Positions 62,631 through 64,000 of a DNA stretch of 64,000 bases are shown here, piece after piece (within the stretch, counting starts at the first letter, position 1; every line of letters begins with the position of its first letter). The translations under genes were made by a program, and so were the position numbers. Source of the DNA: Butyrivibrio sp. MB2005 (lineage in GTDB: Bacteria > Bacillota > Clostridia > Lachnospirales > Lachnospiraceae); assembly GCF_000424285.1 (NCBI RefSeq), contig NZ_AUJP01000008.1, forward strand, positions 62,001 through 126,000, given 5' to 3'. The notes beneath the pieces are model-generated. The model ran no database searches, had not been told where the DNA came from, and saw only the letters and a program-made list of their open reading frames with translations.

Positions 62631-64000
62631 ATGGCAAATGATCGTGACAACAGGCAGGAAATCATGTCCGAGAGAAAGGGCTCATTTTTACAGACGATAG
62701 CTTTTCAGAATCTGGCGGTGAATATCGTGATTTTGATAGCTGTAATCATTGTGACCATCATAATGATAAACAGCATGAAGACCATGAAATTCACAGCAAA
62801 TACGGCCAGTGTGAATGAGGCTGAATCCCTGGTCCAGGAGGCAAAGCTTAGAGAGAAAACGCTTTTGATCGATGGAAGATTAAGCGCTCTCATCGGTGCA
62901 TCATCTGTCGAGGGTGTAGATCAGGCAACACTCCAGGGATACGTAGATGACATGAAGGCAGCTGAAGCAGGAATTCCCGAGCATGTGGAATATCTTAAGC
63001 AGAGCATACTTGTTACTCAGGTGGCAGATGGACAGCAGCAGATGGATGCCTTGGAGGCAGCTCTAAATAGCTACCTTGCTGATGCCAATGCTATAGTAGA
63101 TGGATGCATGTCAGGTGATTTACAGACTGTTTATGGAATTTTGGGAAGCACCTACTACGCAAATATGGGCAACATGGAGGCTTGCTATGATGTAGCGGAG
63201 GCTTCTCTTGTTGGCCTGTCGAATGGCCTTGATGCTTACCTGCAGATCAGCCTTGATACTGCAACCAAAAAGGCTGTTATTGGAATCATTGTAATTATAG
63301 TTTGTATAGTAGTTGGTATGATTCTAAGTATTACTCGTGTCAGCAAAAAGATCAGTGCAATTTCCGGCGAAGTTGTTTCTATCATTGACAATATCAATGC
63401 AGGAAAAGGTGATCTTACGGCTCGAATCAATACGAAAACCAAGACAGAGCTTGAGTCCATCGTGGATGGAATAAACCAGTTTATCGGCACTCTTCAGAAT
63501 ATCATCAGGGATGTTAAGGATGGCACAGTCATTCTTCGCACATCTTCCGATGAGATGACAGAGCAGATTCAGAGAGCAAGTGATAACATCACCAATACAT
63601 CCGCAGCTTTGCAGGAGCTTTCCGCAAGCATGGATACAGTATCTGAAACCGCTGAGCTCATAAACGGTAAGCTTGAAGAGGTTAAGGAAGCAGCTGATGA
63701 TATCAGAAACGAAGCTGCAGCAGGTACAGAAACTGCCGGCAATATCAAGGTTGAAGCAGATAACATTAAGTCTGAAGCTACCAATAAGAAGGAGAATACC
63801 GGAGCTAAGATCACAGAGCTTGGCGAAGTACTTAAGAGTTCTGTAAAAGACAGTGAGAAGGTTAGCCAGATCAACGAGCTTACAAATGTCATTTTGGATA
63901 TCGCATCTCAGACAAACCTCCTTGCCCTCAATGCTTCCATCGAGGCAGCAAGAGCTGGAGAAGCAGGAAAAGGCTTCGCAGTTGTTGCTGAAGAGATCAG
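62631..64000 (+). CDS. methyl-accepting chemotaxis protein, truncated by window end
   Basis: A chemoreceptor, 456 codons visible. After a polar N-terminus there is a membrane helix (about 25-48), an extracytoplasmic four-helix sensor (about 50-205), a second helix (about 212-235), HAMP (about 235-290) and the start of the signalling domain, with the hallmark [16 protein letters not shown] near residue 426. The CheA/CheW-binding tip is just being reached at the window end. GAGGGGG precedes ATG 62631. Ligand unknown; nearby sugar-binding proteins are candidates. Confidence 0.93.
   Translation, partial: MANDRDNRQEIMSERKGSFLQTIAFQNLAVNIVILIAVIIVTIIMINSMKTMKFTANTASVNEAESLVQEAKLREKTLLIDGRLSALIGASSVEGVDQATLQGYVDDMKAAEAGIPEHVEYLKQSILVTQVADGQQQMDALEAALNSYLADANAIVDGCMSGDLQTVYGILGSTYYANMGNMEACYDVAEASLVGLSNGLDAYLQISLDTATKKAVIGIIVIIVCIVVGMILSITRVSKKISAISGEVVSIIDNINAGKGDLTARINTKTKTELESIVDGINQFIGTLQNIIRDVKDGTVILRTSSDEMTEQIQRASDNITNTSAALQELSASMDTVSETAELINGKLEEVKEAADDIRNEAAAGTETAGNIKVEADNIKSEATNKKENTGAKITELGEVLKSSVKDSEKVSQINELTNVILDIASQTNLLALNASIEAARAGEAGKGFAVVAEEI

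Overview
The window looks like the chromosome of an anaerobic, fibre- or sugar-fermenting Lachnospiraceae bacterium of the Butyrivibrio/Pseudobutyrivibrio type. This placement rests on family resemblance and codon style, not on a search. Supporting signs are the CUT2-type sugar ABC system with LytS/YesN-type two-component regulation, the MsmK- and UgpC-like ATPases, a GH3 beta-glucosidase, a SEC-C-tagged methionine aminopeptidase, an XpaC/TelA pair, a small bacterial SRP RNA, and Gram-positive ribosome binding sites (AGGAGG) throughout. No complete transposase, phage structural gene, tRNA, 5S/16S/23S rRNA or CRISPR array was recognised.

Layout. 0-3.3 kb: map and metG, separated by a symmetric four-hairpin repeat. 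3.4-7.8 kb: alpha/beta hydrolase, DUF624 membrane protein, an orphan MsmK-type ATPase with a hairpin-rich leader, and a CdaR/PucR regulator. 7.8-11.1 kb: a minus-strand block of PflX-type radical SAM protein, tadA and pncB, with the SRP RNA gene between tadA and pncB on the plus strand. 11.3-15.2 kb: xpaC-telA and galK. 15.2-20.5 kb: a membrane-anchored hypothetical, a 37-residue membrane peptide, a VanW-family protein, a PurM/HypE-superfamily protein, then lrp-aminotransferase behind a candidate H-type pseudoknot. 20.5-33.6 kb: a trypsin-fold protein that has lost its catalytic triad, yhaM, mutS2, and a response regulator and histidine kinase that appear to have been split by an inserted araC/GH3 beta-glucosidase module; then trmL, rlmD and a GNAT gene.

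33.6-36.2 kb is an AT-rich accessory island. It holds a decayed XRE regulator with a nonsense codon, an intact divergent XRE repressor, a consensus promoter overlapped by a perfect 15-bp inverted-repeat operator, an unknown 315-residue protein, and a small protein resembling the phage-associated Barnase/EndoU/ColicinE5-D/RelE (BECR) nuclease fold. This is the best candidate for an undescribed toxin-like or defence-like system in the window.

36.2-49.0 kb: two divergent MATE exporters, then a sugar-sensing and uptake block. A membrane-anchored sugar-binding protein, a LytS/YesM-type kinase and a YesN-type regulator (a XylFII-LytS/YesN-like three-component sensor) precede two sugar-binding lipoproteins, a double-ABC ATPase and a permease. 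49-53 kb: acyltransferase, a degenerate GGDEF protein and an orphan galactose-binding-type lipoprotein. 53.0-53.7 kb is non-coding and carries four inverted-repeat units, each with an exact 20-nt centre. 53.7-60.0 kb: thiN, a metal-site-degenerate PHP protein, and a complete CUT1/Ugp-type ABC transporter whose binding protein has both a lipobox and a C-terminal membrane segment. 60.0-64.0 kb: an OB-like lipoprotein, a Ser-rich unknown protein, an unusual 0.8-kb palindrome-rich non-coding region, and a methyl-accepting chemotaxis protein cut by the window end.
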